Origin: Bidens hawaiensis
Taxonomy: Eukaryota; Streptophyta; Magnoliopsida; Asterales; Asteraceae
Direction: 5' to 3'
Length of the DNA stretch: 64,000 bases
Assembly (NCBI GenBank): GCA_021521415.1
Contig: JAIQDT010001947.1
Coordinates: 248,001 to 312,000, forward strand
Position numbers and translations under genes: made by a program. How positions within the stretch are numbered: the stretch's first letter is position 1; the number at the start of each line of letters is the position of its first letter. Positions 24,930 through 35,752 of the stretch are shown here, piece after piece. The notes under the pieces are model-generated. The model was given only the letters and a program-made list of their open reading frames with translations. It was not told where the DNA came from and searched no databases.

Positions 24930-27425
24930 TGTCACACCCTCAAAATCCACTAACGGAGTTTTACCGTCAGAGGGAGTGAACTAACAGGATCGAAATCATT
25001 AGTTATAATCAAACCATAAAAACGTTTAAAAGAAAATAAGTGCGGAAGCGTAAAAACCAAAAGACAAAAGTTGCGTCACGCAGGATGACTTAAAATCCAA
25101 TGACAACAGTTTAAAATCAGTTTGCATAAACAAAAGCGTTTTCAACAATGCATGATCCTATGCCACGCGCCCGCCTCGGCTACCTGAGAATAACATACTA
25201 AAAGTGTCAACACGAGGTTGGTGAGTTCACAAGTTTATATAAAATAAAGCGTTTAGCGTTTTGCGTTTAGCGTTTTGCGTTACCAGATAGTGTTAAATCA
25301 ATTATATATCGATAGGTAGCTAGCCTATACAACAAGTATTACTAAGTGTTCGACACCGAAGCTGATTGTTTATCAAGTGCCTTGCCACCAGGTCATCTAG
25401 ACCATGGTAATGTGTTAGCCAAAATTACACCCACTCGACCTCCAGTCGAGTTTAGCGTTGGGTGGGGTTTGTCAAACCCAGTAGTACTACTCAACAGTGA
25501 CTCGCTATTTTCCAATACTAAACGGTTCGATGTGTAGGACTTCAATTGTTTCGTTTGCCACTTAGCCTTTACAAGTGATATATAATTTACTAACAAAATC
25601 TTAAAAGCGTTTTCGGAGTATGTTATCTCCCCCAAGTGAAAAGCGTTTAAAGAGTTTAAAAGGGGAAAGTGAAACTCACTGTTTGCGAAGAATTCCCAAA
25701 AACAAATCACCAAGTGATGCGCGTCACAGAAAACTCTCACTAGCGTTCTATAACAACAAGGAGATTTTTCTAAGTATCGGAACTATTATCGAGTCTCTAG
25801 ACCCGTCACATAATTCCTAAGCACAAGATACGTTTCGTGTTTCGTTTGTGAATCGTGTATGAATTAACAAGTATATTTGTGATACGTTACACGTGTAAAC
25901 AACTTCTCAAGCATCAAGTATAAACATAGCATACTTCTAGTAATGTACAAACACAAGGGTATTTTGGTCAAACACGTAGCAATTATCGATTATCAACATA
26001 TTTCATGTACTTTCGCCTAACTCAGCAACTAGCTTTACCGAGACAGATTACTACTAGTAAAGATTACTCTAATCCACAGATCACAACTCATCAAAAATCA
26101 CCACAAGAGTATACATGTGTTAGGTTTCCAGAACATATTTTGTTGTATTTTTATTCCACATATATTTCTCACAATGATCAATTTACTACAGCAAACTCAC
26201 AACAGTCAAATTCATGCGCAACAGAATGTTATTTGAAATTCCCGTTAAATGAAAAATCCAACAAATGCAAGACCAATTGGGTTAGGTTCTTAACTCAACA
26301 AGTTAACTTCCAGAAGTGGAACCAACCCATTTGGTCTTGTAGTTCATGAGATATAATATTTACAAATCAACCTAACAGCAGGTCTCACAATTCAGATTTG
26401 CATAACGTTTTTGTAAAATCATTAAAGTTAACTTTTTCTCGTTCAAAAATTGCAAATTTATATTCTTTAGAAACTAGACTCAACCTAGTTCACTGTAGTA
26501 TCAATTATCTCGACCAATTTTCACATTCACACCCTGTTACAGTCAATTGAACATCAATAACACAATCTGTCCAGAAACTGTTTGCATCCAAACTCAACAT
26601 ATTAACTATCTATGGACCATAATCCGTTCATATGACCTTCTAGACACCATAATCACTATCCATGCACATCAAATACACACCACATACATGATTAGGGTTT
26701 TACTTGAACTCAAAATCAAAGAAACAAGCAATTAACATGCAATAACATCAATTCTAGTTATCAAATAAACAATCAATACATAATTAACCATCATCTAATC
26801 AAAACAAGTCATATGAACATCATATATATAATTTCCGGATTCTATGGTTTATAATTATATCTTTAAAAGCACAAAAATAAGCAAGAGAAAGGTAGAAGAT
26901 GACTAGAATCGGGTGTAGGATGCTTCAATTGTGAAAAACAAGATCAAAAACCAAGAGATATGTGTGTGTGTGTGAGCCGATCGTGAGGAGAGGGGAGGGG
27001 GGGGGGGGTGGCCGTCGGTTTTGGGAAGGGAGAGAGGGAGGGCTAGGGTTCTTAATTAATATTATTTAATAACAATATATTACACTCAAGTCCCTCAACT
27101 TTCAAATGTTACTTTTCTAGCTTAATTAACTAGTTCTTGTTTCTTGTCTAGCATTACACATAATATAATCAAGTAACACATATGTTAACACATAATTATC
27201 ACATAATTATTGTTTTGACGTTTTTCGTTTATTCACCAATTGTTTGCGTCAACTCGTTTGCGTTTCGGTGCAATTCCCGAAAGACTACACATGTAGTAAT
27301 TGTTCAAGCGTCATTTAAACCCTAGTTTAAATGTAATGAGTTGTGCGTTATAGATTCAATGATCTTTAAGTTTGAATTGACGGAGTTGAGTTAACGGATT
27401 TAACCTGAAATTGACGAATGTCACA
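24930..27425 (-). repeat. 5' LTR of element C
   Basis: 2,496 bp and nearly identical to 20067-22576. It lacks about 12 bp in the AATTCATCAAAAATC region (about 26085 against 21235) and differs in G-run length near 26995. The antisense TATATAAA box is at about 25234. It would drive transcription leftward. Confidence 0.9.
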
Positions 27426-27430
27426 CATCA

Positions 27431-27878
27431 ACACTTGCTGTTTGAAGTGAACCACGGGTTCAAATTTTTTAAACCACAGATTCCCATCCGTAAGCGTCTC
27501 AATGAGATTGACCCAAGGACAGGTTGGAAGAAGTTGGTTCTTAAAGTAAAGTCGCCGAAGACGATGAATCGGGTGCCAGTGAAGACGTTGAACCAACACA
27601 TGCATCTATCCTTCAACCGCTGGTACTACGATAATCGTACTGGCGAGGCCGTCATTGTTCTTGGTACAGGGTTGAAGACTGAGCTGATAAAGATCATTGA
27701 CCTGATGTGGGTGGTGAATTTAACCGAGACCGACAATGATGTGCTACACAAGAACAAAATTCTGTTTGAGCGCAATGAAGACTTTGACCTGGCTATGCAA
27801 TTCCAACGAGTTGTGCGTGTTTGTTATGAAAACGGAATTCATAGTTTCAGAGACTGGCAGTCCAAGCGCTTCAAGTAA
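27431..27878 (+). pseudogene. ORF3 of copia A, 3' portion
   Basis: The C-terminal part of the protein begun at 17471, resuming after element C and ending at TAA 27876-27878. About 145 residues contain KVKSPKTMNRVPVKTLNQ, a WYYD segment and a basic C-terminus (DWQSKRFK). It is open throughout but in a different frame from the last upstream segment, which fits a small frameshift near 20010. It has no start of its own. Confidence 0.72.
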
Positions 27879-27896
27879 TTTAAAGACAAAGAGCTC

Positions 27897-27912
27897 AAGA
27901 CGAAGGGGTGTC
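27897..27912 (+). other. Polypurine tract of copia A
   Basis: AAGACGAAGGGGTGTC immediately before the TGTTAGTG start of the LTR, about 20 bp after the ORF3 stop. This is the usual place for plus-strand priming. Confidence 0.75.
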
Positions 27913-28290
27913 TGTTAGTGCACGATTTTGCGTCTTGAGTCTTTGTATTTATCTTTAACGTATTTGACGTTTTTGTTTAATGTAATAAAATATTATTGTT
28001 TAAGTTAGTTCGTTATATGTAAGGTCTAGTTCGCTAAGGATGTTTAGCGAACTAGAATTAAGTTAAGATCTCCTTGATTCGTTAAGGATGTTTAACGAAT
28101 CAGGAGATGATTCGTTAGTTTATTAATATGTTTATGAATGTAACGAAGTAGTGTCTAGTTCGCTAGGGGATGTTAGCGAACTAGACCTATCTTCTATTTA
28201 TAGGTGAACTCTGTTCACACTTAATCTAAGTTTTGAGTGTTAATTAACGAAGTTCTGCTCAGTCTCTCTCGATCTTCATCCTAATGTTAT

Positions 28291-28323
<33 letters not shown>

Positions 28324-28351
28324 ACTAATACTGATAATAATAACAGATAAC
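27913..28351 (+). repeat. 3' LTR of copia A, truncated at its right end
   Basis: It starts TGTTAGTGCA, like the J LTR (TGTTGGTGCA). It includes three strong hairpins, a TATA-like box (CTATTTATAGG, about 28192) and an (AC)n run (28291-28314). It stops at ...ACAGATAAC without a CA end. The missing terminal sequence is found in inverted form just to the right. Confidence 0.8.
28025..28186 (+). repeat. Three LTR hairpins with GGATGT loops
   Basis: Stem-loops at 28025-28056, 28069-28107 and 28153-28186. The arms are TCTAGTTCGCTAA, CTTGATTCGTTAA and GTCTAGTTCGCTA with their complements. The loops are GGATGT, GGATGT and GGGGATGT. The second has a one-base bulge outside its core. Confidence 0.85.
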
Positions 28352-28550
28352 CTGGCTCTGATACCACTTGTTTGTTCTCGTTAATCTCACACAGATCACA
28401 GATCTGAGATGTAATTAATCTAACACGGATCTAGTTCATGATTATATGTTATCTGTTATTATTATTAGTATTAGTTATATATATGTGTATGTATAATATT
28501 AGGAAGAAGATAGAGAGAGAGAGATTGATATTACAAACTTAGAATATCCA
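28352..28550 (-). repeat. Inverted fragment of copia A LTR end plus PBS
   Basis: On the minus strand this reads as an A-type LTR end (from about 28550, through the same AT/AC-rich segment at 28448-28526, to ...AACAAACA), then TGGTATCAGAGCC (28354-28366), then directly the antisense of the A 3' LTR. Arms 28261-28351 and 28448-28526 form a hairpin with the PBS in the spacer. Confidence 0.75.
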
Positions 28551-28719
28551 TAATGTCATCCTTAAATTGAGCATTACTTGTTTTTATCTTTTTGACTCCT
28601 CTCCTAAACCATAATCTCAATTTATTTTCCCCATGAGTGTCTCCATATATGTTCTCCGCAAAAAAACTTGACATTCTTCATACACTTTGACATGACATCC
28701 TACATAACAACATACTAAT
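28551..28719. other. AT-rich background, no gene
   Basis: No coding frame. It ends in CATCCTACATAACAACATACTAAT, read here as two parts (CATCCTACATAAC, then AACATACTAAT). The first part resembles the tandem unit at 43917-44345. The final CTAAT is the target duplication of D. Confidence 0.5.
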
Positions 28720-30329
28720 TGATGTGCTTGAAGTAGTCAAATAATTATTAACTAAAAGTAAGCTAATCTAGACACTAAGTAATAATTCTAGACTCTTAAA
28801 CTTAACTTAAACTACTAACCAGCAAGTGTACCGGTCGACTCTAGTACAACTAAGTAAGTCCAGATATCGAACCCACGAGACTCTATAAATTACGTATACT
28901 AGCTAATTAGACTCAACTACAAGACGTGACTATTTAAAAATAATGTTTGAAGAGGGGTTTTAAACTAATTATTAATTAACTAAACCTAACCCTAATTAAA
29001 TAAAATATAATAAACTATTAAAACACTTAGATTAACTCAGATGATGAAAATAACTACCTAGGCTAGAATCCCCAATGTCACGACAATCAATCAAATGGGA
29101 AACTTAAGTTATGGAACTGGGATCGTAAAATAGACCCTTGACAGAAAACCCGAACAGGACCCTTGACCTTCAAGAAGACACCTATGGATTTCTAACAAGT
29201 TTTAAGACTCACCAGTTTTATAAATTAAACTTCCTTACGGTTATTTAATAATTTATGTCTAAGTATCTTTATGACGAAATCCTACCTTACAGCGCGGAAA
29301 TCAAAGATAGTTAAGAAGACTCAATTGACTTAATAGACTAAGCTGACAATCAAACCTAGACGGACTCCTTACGAAGAACTAAATCTAGCAATCCTGACCA
29401 ACAAAGATCTATCAATAACCTATCACCTTACAGCTTTCTAGGCTAGCAGCTCACTTTTATCTATTTAATTGATTTTATTGTTTCTATGATTTTAATGCAT
29501 ATCAATCATAAACTAGTCAAGAACACACAGTAAATGACCTAACAAAACCCTATCCTATGAAACAATCACCAAGGGTAATGTGAAACAATAAATACGAGTA
29601 AATAAAACCAAGCAATCATACGCATCAATTAATTCAAACTCAACACTTTACTTAGAACATAAAATCCATAACGAAAAGATATTCCAATCAAAATCAAACC
29701 TAACAAAGGTTCATCACAACCTAGGTAGTTTATGAAGTTTAGCCTAGCATCATATAGTCTAAATCAAACAAAGCAAATAAAACTGAAAACATGGTGAAAT
29801 AATGAGAAACGAAAGATAAATGCGATAAAACCCGTAGTCTTCGATCTTTAACGTAAAGCTCTTCACCGGCTGTTCTCGTGCCTTCAAAATCACCAACAAA
29901 CTCGTAAAATAGCTCCATGAACTCTCCAAAATCGTCTGGTGGCTTCAGGTTATGTCAGGTTTAAGTTAAAGGTGTTTAAATAGCGAAAACAATGCCCGAC
30001 AATAAGCAAAAACAAAATAATTTTAGCCCAGTCGGCGCCTAGGCCTTTTTGCCTTTCCCCTAGGCGCAGCGCCGCGTGCACCACCAAGGGGGCCGGTCAG
30101 ACCGGCCCGGTCTGACCGGTTCTCTGTCCGGTTCCTTCCTGATGCGTGCCGGATCTCCGTTTCGGCTCGTTGTAGCTCGTTTTTCGCTCTTTTTAATCAC
30201 GATCAAATCCCGGAACCTACGAAACATAAAAACGTTAGTAGTATACAAATCTCGACTAAAAACGAACAAAAACTATTAAAATATTAATTAAAATATACAC
30301 GGGAAACATAAATATTTAGCATTATATCA
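28720..30329 (-). repeat. 3' LTR of element D
   Basis: The + strand reads TGATGTGCTTG...ATTATATCA. In transcription order it has a GC-rich palindromic block (about 30035-30119), then a TATA-like CTATTTAAAC (about 29975-29985). Small frames here that recur in the other LTR are LTR sequence, not genes. Confidence 0.9.
30093..30119. repeat. 27-bp perfect palindrome in the D LTR
   Basis: Arms CCGGTCAGACCGG and CCGGTCTGACCGG around one base. It is unchanged at 34863-34889 in the other LTR. A second inverted pair GCGCCTAGG/CCTAGGCGC lies beside it (about 30035-30068). Confidence 0.9.
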
Positions 30330-32292
30330 AATATCCCCACACTTATTCTTTTTTCGTCCCTGAAAAAGTTTGATGCAGTTGGATCAGAATCGGAAAATTA
30401 AAGTCTAACAAACATATAGGTTAATTTTTAAAGCTTAGAAAAACACAAAAACCGCGATCACCGATATTGTTGTCTACTTAAACCCATGCCTTAATCTTTA
30501 CCGGGACAAAGATGATCCTACAATTTTTTTTACTCAGTGGTTTACACAATTAAGACTCGCTTATTTTCAGCTTTTACCGGACCAGACCACCCCAACTTGA
30601 CTTAAACCTCAAAATTAGCAGATTTAAAACCTTTTGTTGCTCTATTTTTTTTCGTCATGAATAGTTAAGACGATCAAGGGTATTGTTTATCCACCTAAGC
30701 TTAAGCATCAAAGTCTAACAAGCAGCCATTAGATACGATTAAGGTTCAATTATTTTATAGCTAGTGTTCCCCACAACATGACATACCCCCGTTATCAAGC
30801 AACACCCCTAACCCATCACCATAGGTGAGTATGCAAAATTTCATCTGTAGGGATTACATGTGGCGTGTCCCTTGTGGTCTGTTTCTTAATGGTAATGAGA
30901 CGCGAGCAAGGGGACCCCACATGGCTAACAACGTGGATGATCAAGTTTGTAGTGAATTTTGTACTTTTGTACTCTTGTGATCATGTTTATAGACTTATAA
31001 GGGTTTGCTCTTTTTGGCTTTATTTTAAATATCCACAACCCCACTTAGGAATTGTGAATACCTAGATGAATAATCGGCATACAAACCCATGGTCTCCGGA
31101 CCCAAAGCATCCCATCAATACAGGATTTGAGGTTATAAAACCATACACCAATGTGGTGTAAAACACTAAACTAGCAGTTTTAAGATTTATATCACAGGTT
31201 ACACGACATACTCTAACGTTAAACATACCCAAGCATCATATGATAACGTATTTAGATTTTTAAAATTTTGTGACATTTCCACTTTTTCATACCAATAATT
31301 GAGGCTTGAGTATGGCCCGACCTTTCATTACTTATTTTCCACGTACAAAACGCTTTACCCACAAAAGATTTCCGTTTTAACTATTTTATCAAATTGCCCT
31401 TTCATTTTCAAGGCTGAGCCTACCGACACATCCCACGTTAAGTGCGTTTTCTTTTATTTATTTCATATTATTAGTAGTTTGAAAAACCAATTTCCGATAA
31501 ATATCCATCATCTCCCACTTTCACGCAAAAAAACTATATTCAAAGGACATTTTTAAAGCATTTTTTCAATTTTTTTTAATTTTTTTTAAACAATAAATTT
31601 AAACTATGACTCAAATATCCTATCCTCACACTTAAATTTTGCATTGTCCTCAATGCAAGGATAAGGATGACTTAAAATAAAAAATAAAATTAAAAATAAA
31701 GTCGGACTACAAAAAATTATAAACCTAAAAAATATGAAAATAAAACAAAATATGAAATAAATAAGCAAGATAATGGAAAAGACTTAGCTGGTAATATACG
31801 CATGAAATATGTCAAAGTCTTCTGCCAAAAATGCCCTCCAACTCCGAACGTGCTCAGCAAATGGTATCTTCTTCATTCACACACGAACGGAAGCGGCAAA
31901 AACAAAACAAACATATCTAAAATGTATCTTATCATAATGATAGATATTATGCAATTTTTCACCAATAAAAATATATAATATAATAATCAGGAGCAAATAA
32001 ATAAACATGAAGTATACGGCTCTACTGCTCCATCATCCCCACACTTGTTTGTTGGCCCACACGTCAACCTAAAACAAACTTAAACCAAACAAAACAAAAA
32101 GAGAATACAAACTACTGACTCGATACATGCACAAATTACAAGAAACCTCCCCACACTTGAACCCAATCAGGAGGCTTCTCTTTGATTTGGACCCTGTCCA
32201 ACCCGTTTAGTTCCGCCCGAAATTTATCAAACAGTAATATATCAATGGTGGAACCGTAAAATATTAAATTAGAATTAAAAATCAATAACGGG
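30330..32292 (-). other. Noncoding 3' internal region of D with PPT
   Basis: AT-rich with no credible frame. Next to the LTR, minus-strand AAGTGTGGGGATATT (30330-30346) is the polypurine tract. Several CCCCACACTT boxes (about 31622, 32037 and 32151 on the + strand) repeat the PPT-like AAGTGTGGGG on the minus strand. Confidence 0.65.
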
Positions 32293-33275
32293 TCAGACCA
32301 CCTTAAACTTACCTCGCAAGAGCCGAATGCATGGCATGTATCGAGAAGACTGGTCGTTCTTGAACTTCAATGGCTTCTTCTGTCTTGTAGACCATCCTGT
32401 GACTTGAAAATAGTTCAGATTCTCAAATACTCTTTTCTTAGCCTTCTCCCGTGGTTTTGATTTTTGAGCGACATTTACTAACGATATCTGATAAGCAGCC
32501 CATTCTTCTTCATTTATTTCATCATCAGAGTCACTGTAACAACCTGCAAAATCAACAACGCATACCTGTGTGTCATGAGGTGGGACTTTATCAGCCACTC
32601 GTGTCTCCGTATCTGAAATGTTCTCCTCTGAATCATCTATATACTCCATGATTAGCTCTTTCCCTTCTTTTGGAAACATCGGGAACAACTCGCCCAACCG
32701 ATTCATGTATCCCAAATAATTGTCTTCCGCATCATACTTATAACCAGGTGTCGGTTGTTCCTCCGGCTGCACACTCTCCTCTTCGGTTTCTCGAATAAAT
32801 TCGCTATCTGACTCGTACAACCATTGGGAGTCTGCTTTGACCCATTTTCCACCTTTGTCAGTATTCCGGAGACTTCTTTAACTGAATCTTGGAGACCTGC
32901 AAAAACAGATAGTTGATTTCTTAGCATAGCATCAAGTTCAGCTAATGTTTGTTGGTATTGGGCATCCTTCTCTAATAGCCGGGTCAACAACTCCTCGATC
33001 TTATTCAAATACTCCTCAGAACCCATGCTGGGGTTGCTTTTGGAATGTTGACCATAATCTTTCCCTTGTTTGTATTGATATCCCCGATCTGGTTCGTTAT
33101 AAAAATATGACGAGGACCCCTGTGAAAGATAAGACTGTTGCTGCGCATAGGGGTTAGTACAATAATATGAACATCTATGAGTTAAATGAAGACCACCACA
33201 CGTATCACAATTAGGGTGAGCACTATAGTATGGACATTTAATGGTAAAGTGAGGACCGTCACAAATTTCACACAT
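32293..33275 (-). pseudogene. Gag-like ORF of D with two N-terminal zinc knuckles, frameshifted
   Basis: ATG at 33273-33275. Two CCHC-type knuckles come right at the N-terminus (CEICDGPHFTIKC and CDTCGGLHLTHRC, C-x2-C-x3-H-x4-C). A Tyr/Gln/Ser-rich stretch, a heptad-like region and, after a frameshift near 32825, an acidic region (ETEEESVQPEEQ) and a basic C-terminus follow. Knuckles at the N-terminus are unusual for Gag and suggest that a 5' Gag portion was deleted. It probably bound RNA; no enzyme motif is present. The frameshift means this copy is likely inactive. Confidence 0.72.
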
Positions 33276-33452
33276 AATTACAAGAATTTAAATAAGCAAA
33301 ACACACAGACAATTAGACACCTACGACTCAAAGCAAAAAAAAATACGTAAAAATCTAATTAACTAAAACCCTAAAAACTCAAAATCAAAAAATATAATAG
33401 CACATAAATAGCAAGTAAGTCCAATCAGAGCTAATAACGCAATCGCTAAGAG

Positions 33453-33470
33453 TCCCCAGCAACGGCGCCA
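33453..33470 (-). other. Primer-binding site of D (tRNA-Asp)
   Basis: Minus-strand TGGCGCCGTTGCTGGGGA, six bases from the LTR end. It matches the tRNA-Asp type PBS (TGGCGCCGTTGCCGGGGA) with one difference. Confidence 0.88.
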
Positions 33471-33476
33471 AAAACT

Positions 33477-35100
33477 TGATGTGCTTGAAGTAGTCAAATA
33501 ATTATTAACTAAAAATAAGCTAATCTAGACACTAAGTAATAATTCTAGACTCTTAAACTTAACTTAAACTACTAACTGGAAAGTGTACCGGTCGACTCTA
33601 GTACAGCTAAGTAAGTCCGGATATCGAACCCACGAGACTCTATAAATTACGTATACTAGCTAATTAGACTCAACTACAAGACGTGACTATTTAATAATAA
33701 TGTTTGAAGGGGGGTTTTAAACTAATTATTAATTAACTAAACCTAACCCAAATTAAATAATATATAATAAACTATTAAAACACTTAGATTAACTCAGATG
33801 ATGAAAATACCTACCTAGGCTAGAATCCCCAATGTCACGACAATCAATCAAATAGGAAACTTAAGTTATGGAACTGGGATCGTAAAATAGACCCTTGACA
33901 GAAAACTCGAACATGACCCTTGACCTTCAAGAAGACACCTATAAATTTCTAAAAAGTTTTAAGACTCACCAGTTTTATAAATTAAACTTCCTTACTGTTA
34001 TTTAATAATTTATGTCTAAGTATCTTTATGACGAAATCCTACCTTACAGCGCGGAAATCAAAGATAGTTAAGAAGACTCAATTGACTTAATAGACTAAGC
34101 TGACAATCAAACCTAGACGGACTCCTTACGAAGAACTAAATCTAGCAATCCTAACCAACAAAGATCTATCAATAACCTATCACCTTACACCTTTCTAGGC
34201 TAGCAGCTCACTTTTATCTATTTAATTGATTTTATTGTTTCTATGATTTTAATGCATATCAATCATAAACTAGTCAAGAACACACAGTAAATGACCTAAC
34301 AAAACCATATCCTATGAAATAATCACCAAGGGTAATGTGAAACAATAAATACGAGTAAATAAAACTAAGCAATCATACGCATCAATTAATTCAAACTCAA
34401 CACTTTACTTAGAACATAAAATCCATAACGAAAAGAAATCCCAATCAAAATCAAACCGAACAAAGGTTCATCACGACCTAGGTAGTTTATGAAGTTTAGC
34501 CTAGCATCATATAGTCTAAATCAAACAAAGCAAATAAAACTGAAAACATGGTGAAATAATGAGAAACAAAAGACTAAAGGCGATAAAACCCGTAGTCTTC
34601 GATCTTTAACGTAAAGTTCTTCACCGGCTGTTCTCGTGCCTTCAAAATCACCAAAAAACTCGTAAAGTAGCTCCAAGAACTCTCCAAAATCGTGTGGTGG
34701 CTTCAGGTTATGTCAGGTTTAAGTTAAAGGTGTTTAAATAGCGAAAACAAGGCCCGACAATAAGCAAAAACGAAATAATTTTAGCCCAGTTGTGCCTAGG
34801 CACCGCGCCTAGGCCCTTTTGCCTTTCCCCTAGGCGCAGCGCCGCGTGCTCCACCAAGGGGGCCGGTCAGACCGGCCCGGTCTGACCGGTTCTCTGTCCG
34901 GTTCCTTCCTGATGCGTTCCGGATCTCCGTTTCGGCTCGTTGTAGCTTGTTTTTTTTCCCTTTTTAATTACGATCAAATCCCGGAACCTACGAAACATAA
35001 AAACGTTAGTAGTATACAAATCTCGACTAAAAACGAACAAAAACTATTAAAATATTAATTAAAATATACACGGGAAACATAAATATTTAACATTATATCA
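33477..35100 (-). repeat. 5' LTR of element D
   Basis: 1,624 bp, nearly identical to 28720-30329, with a short extra GC segment near 34795-34815 (TGCCTAGGCACCGCGCCTAG). The palindrome and TATA-like box are conserved. Confidence 0.9.
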
Positions 35101-35105
35101 CTAAT

Positions 35106-35752
35106 CAACTTTAATAAATATAATCACCTCATCCTACACAAGAAATGAGCTTCCCTACACATTAAATATAAAAAAAACATTGCTACACAGTTTCATAGTT
35201 ACTACCTACACCACAAACTAAATAACCTACATACATAGGATGTCATAAACAATGTCATTATATAAAACATAGACAACTAACTTATACCTACACAACTAAT
35301 TTATGTCATCTATAAGTATTCATAATAGATACCTAAACATGGAATATATATATCCTACATAATATAATTGATAGTCACACAAGTTACGTTTATTACCTAC
35401 ATAGTCGTCTCATACATTTGTGTAGGATTATCGACTTTATTAACATCCTTGTAGGGCTATTGTCTTTAATAATATTTACATTCGTTTAACTACATAAGCA
35501 TTAGAATTCTTTTCTACAAGGAAGAACGTTTTCTACACACAATATGTTTTTGTTGACTGAATTAAGGATACACGTAAGCTAAAATTTTTCCTACACAGTT
35601 TTAGGCATAAAACATACACGGTGTAGGTTGAAACTTTATATGTGTAGGTAAAAGTTATGGAGCTAAAAAAATTCATATATTAGAAAATTTCATGAATGCA
35701 TTTATCATTTATCGTTAGTTTTCTTTTTTTTTTCAAAGTAAATAATTAATAA
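35106..35752. other. AT-rich background with CTACAC/GTGTAG motifs, no gene
   Basis: No coding frame. CTACACA, CCTACAC and GTGTAGG occur repeatedly on both strands (for example near 35140, 35176, 35590 and 35625-35645). It may be the remains of an old element shared with 43800-44480. It ends in ATAAG, the target copy of E. Confidence 0.45.

Larger units (their letters stand above)
20067..27425 (-). mobile_element. Ty3/gypsy element C: deletion derivative of the B family with ORF0 and gag only
   Basis: Bounded by CATCA at 20062-20066 and 27426-27430, a perfect 5-bp duplication. It has two LTRs of about 2.5 kb, PBS, a rearranged leader, ORF0 and most of gag. Protease, RT, RNase H and integrase are absent: gag runs directly into the 3' LTR. 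It inserted antisense into ORF3 of A. The LTR pair is very similar, with few substitutions and small indels, so insertion is fairly recent. It could move only with enzymes supplied in trans, if at all. Confidence 0.93.
1..28351 (+). mobile_element. Sirevirus-like Ty1/copia element A, interrupted by elements B and C
   Basis: This is an LTR retrotransposon in copia domain order: gag with CCHC knuckle, protease, GAG-pre-integrase, integrase, reverse transcriptase, RNase H, a long noncoding stretch, a third ORF and then a 3' LTR. The third ORF downstream of pol is what suggests the Sirevirus lineage. The 5' LTR and N-terminal gag lie left of the window. Removing B and C with one target-site copy each restores continuity across both junctions. 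The coding regions carry many frameshifts and stops, so the element is dead and is probably the oldest insertion in the left third. Its terminal part is joined to an inverted copy of its own LTR end. Confidence 0.85.
28720..35100 (-). mobile_element. Athila-like Ty3/gypsy element D, non-autonomous (gag-like ORF only)
   Basis: Flanked by CTAAT (28715-28719 and 35101-35105), a perfect duplication. LTRs are 1,610 and 1,624 bp, TGAT...ATCA. The PBS is complementary to tRNA-Asp, typical of Athila. The internal region of about 3.1 kb holds one zinc-knuckle ORF and no protease, RT or integrase. The LTRs are nearly identical, implying recent insertion that must have used another element's enzymes. 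Confidence 0.9.

Noticed and set aside
30076..30279. Small ORF repeated at 34846-35058 (begins HHQGGRSDRPGLTGS / LHQGGRSDRPGLTGS)
   Set aside because: It is conserved only because both copies are LTRs of element D; the sequence is dominated by the palindrome and has no start context or domain.
35106..35752. CACTA-type transposon remnant suggested by CTACAC/CACTAC-like words
   Set aside because: No paired terminal inverted repeats, no 3-bp target duplication and no transposase sequence could be found.
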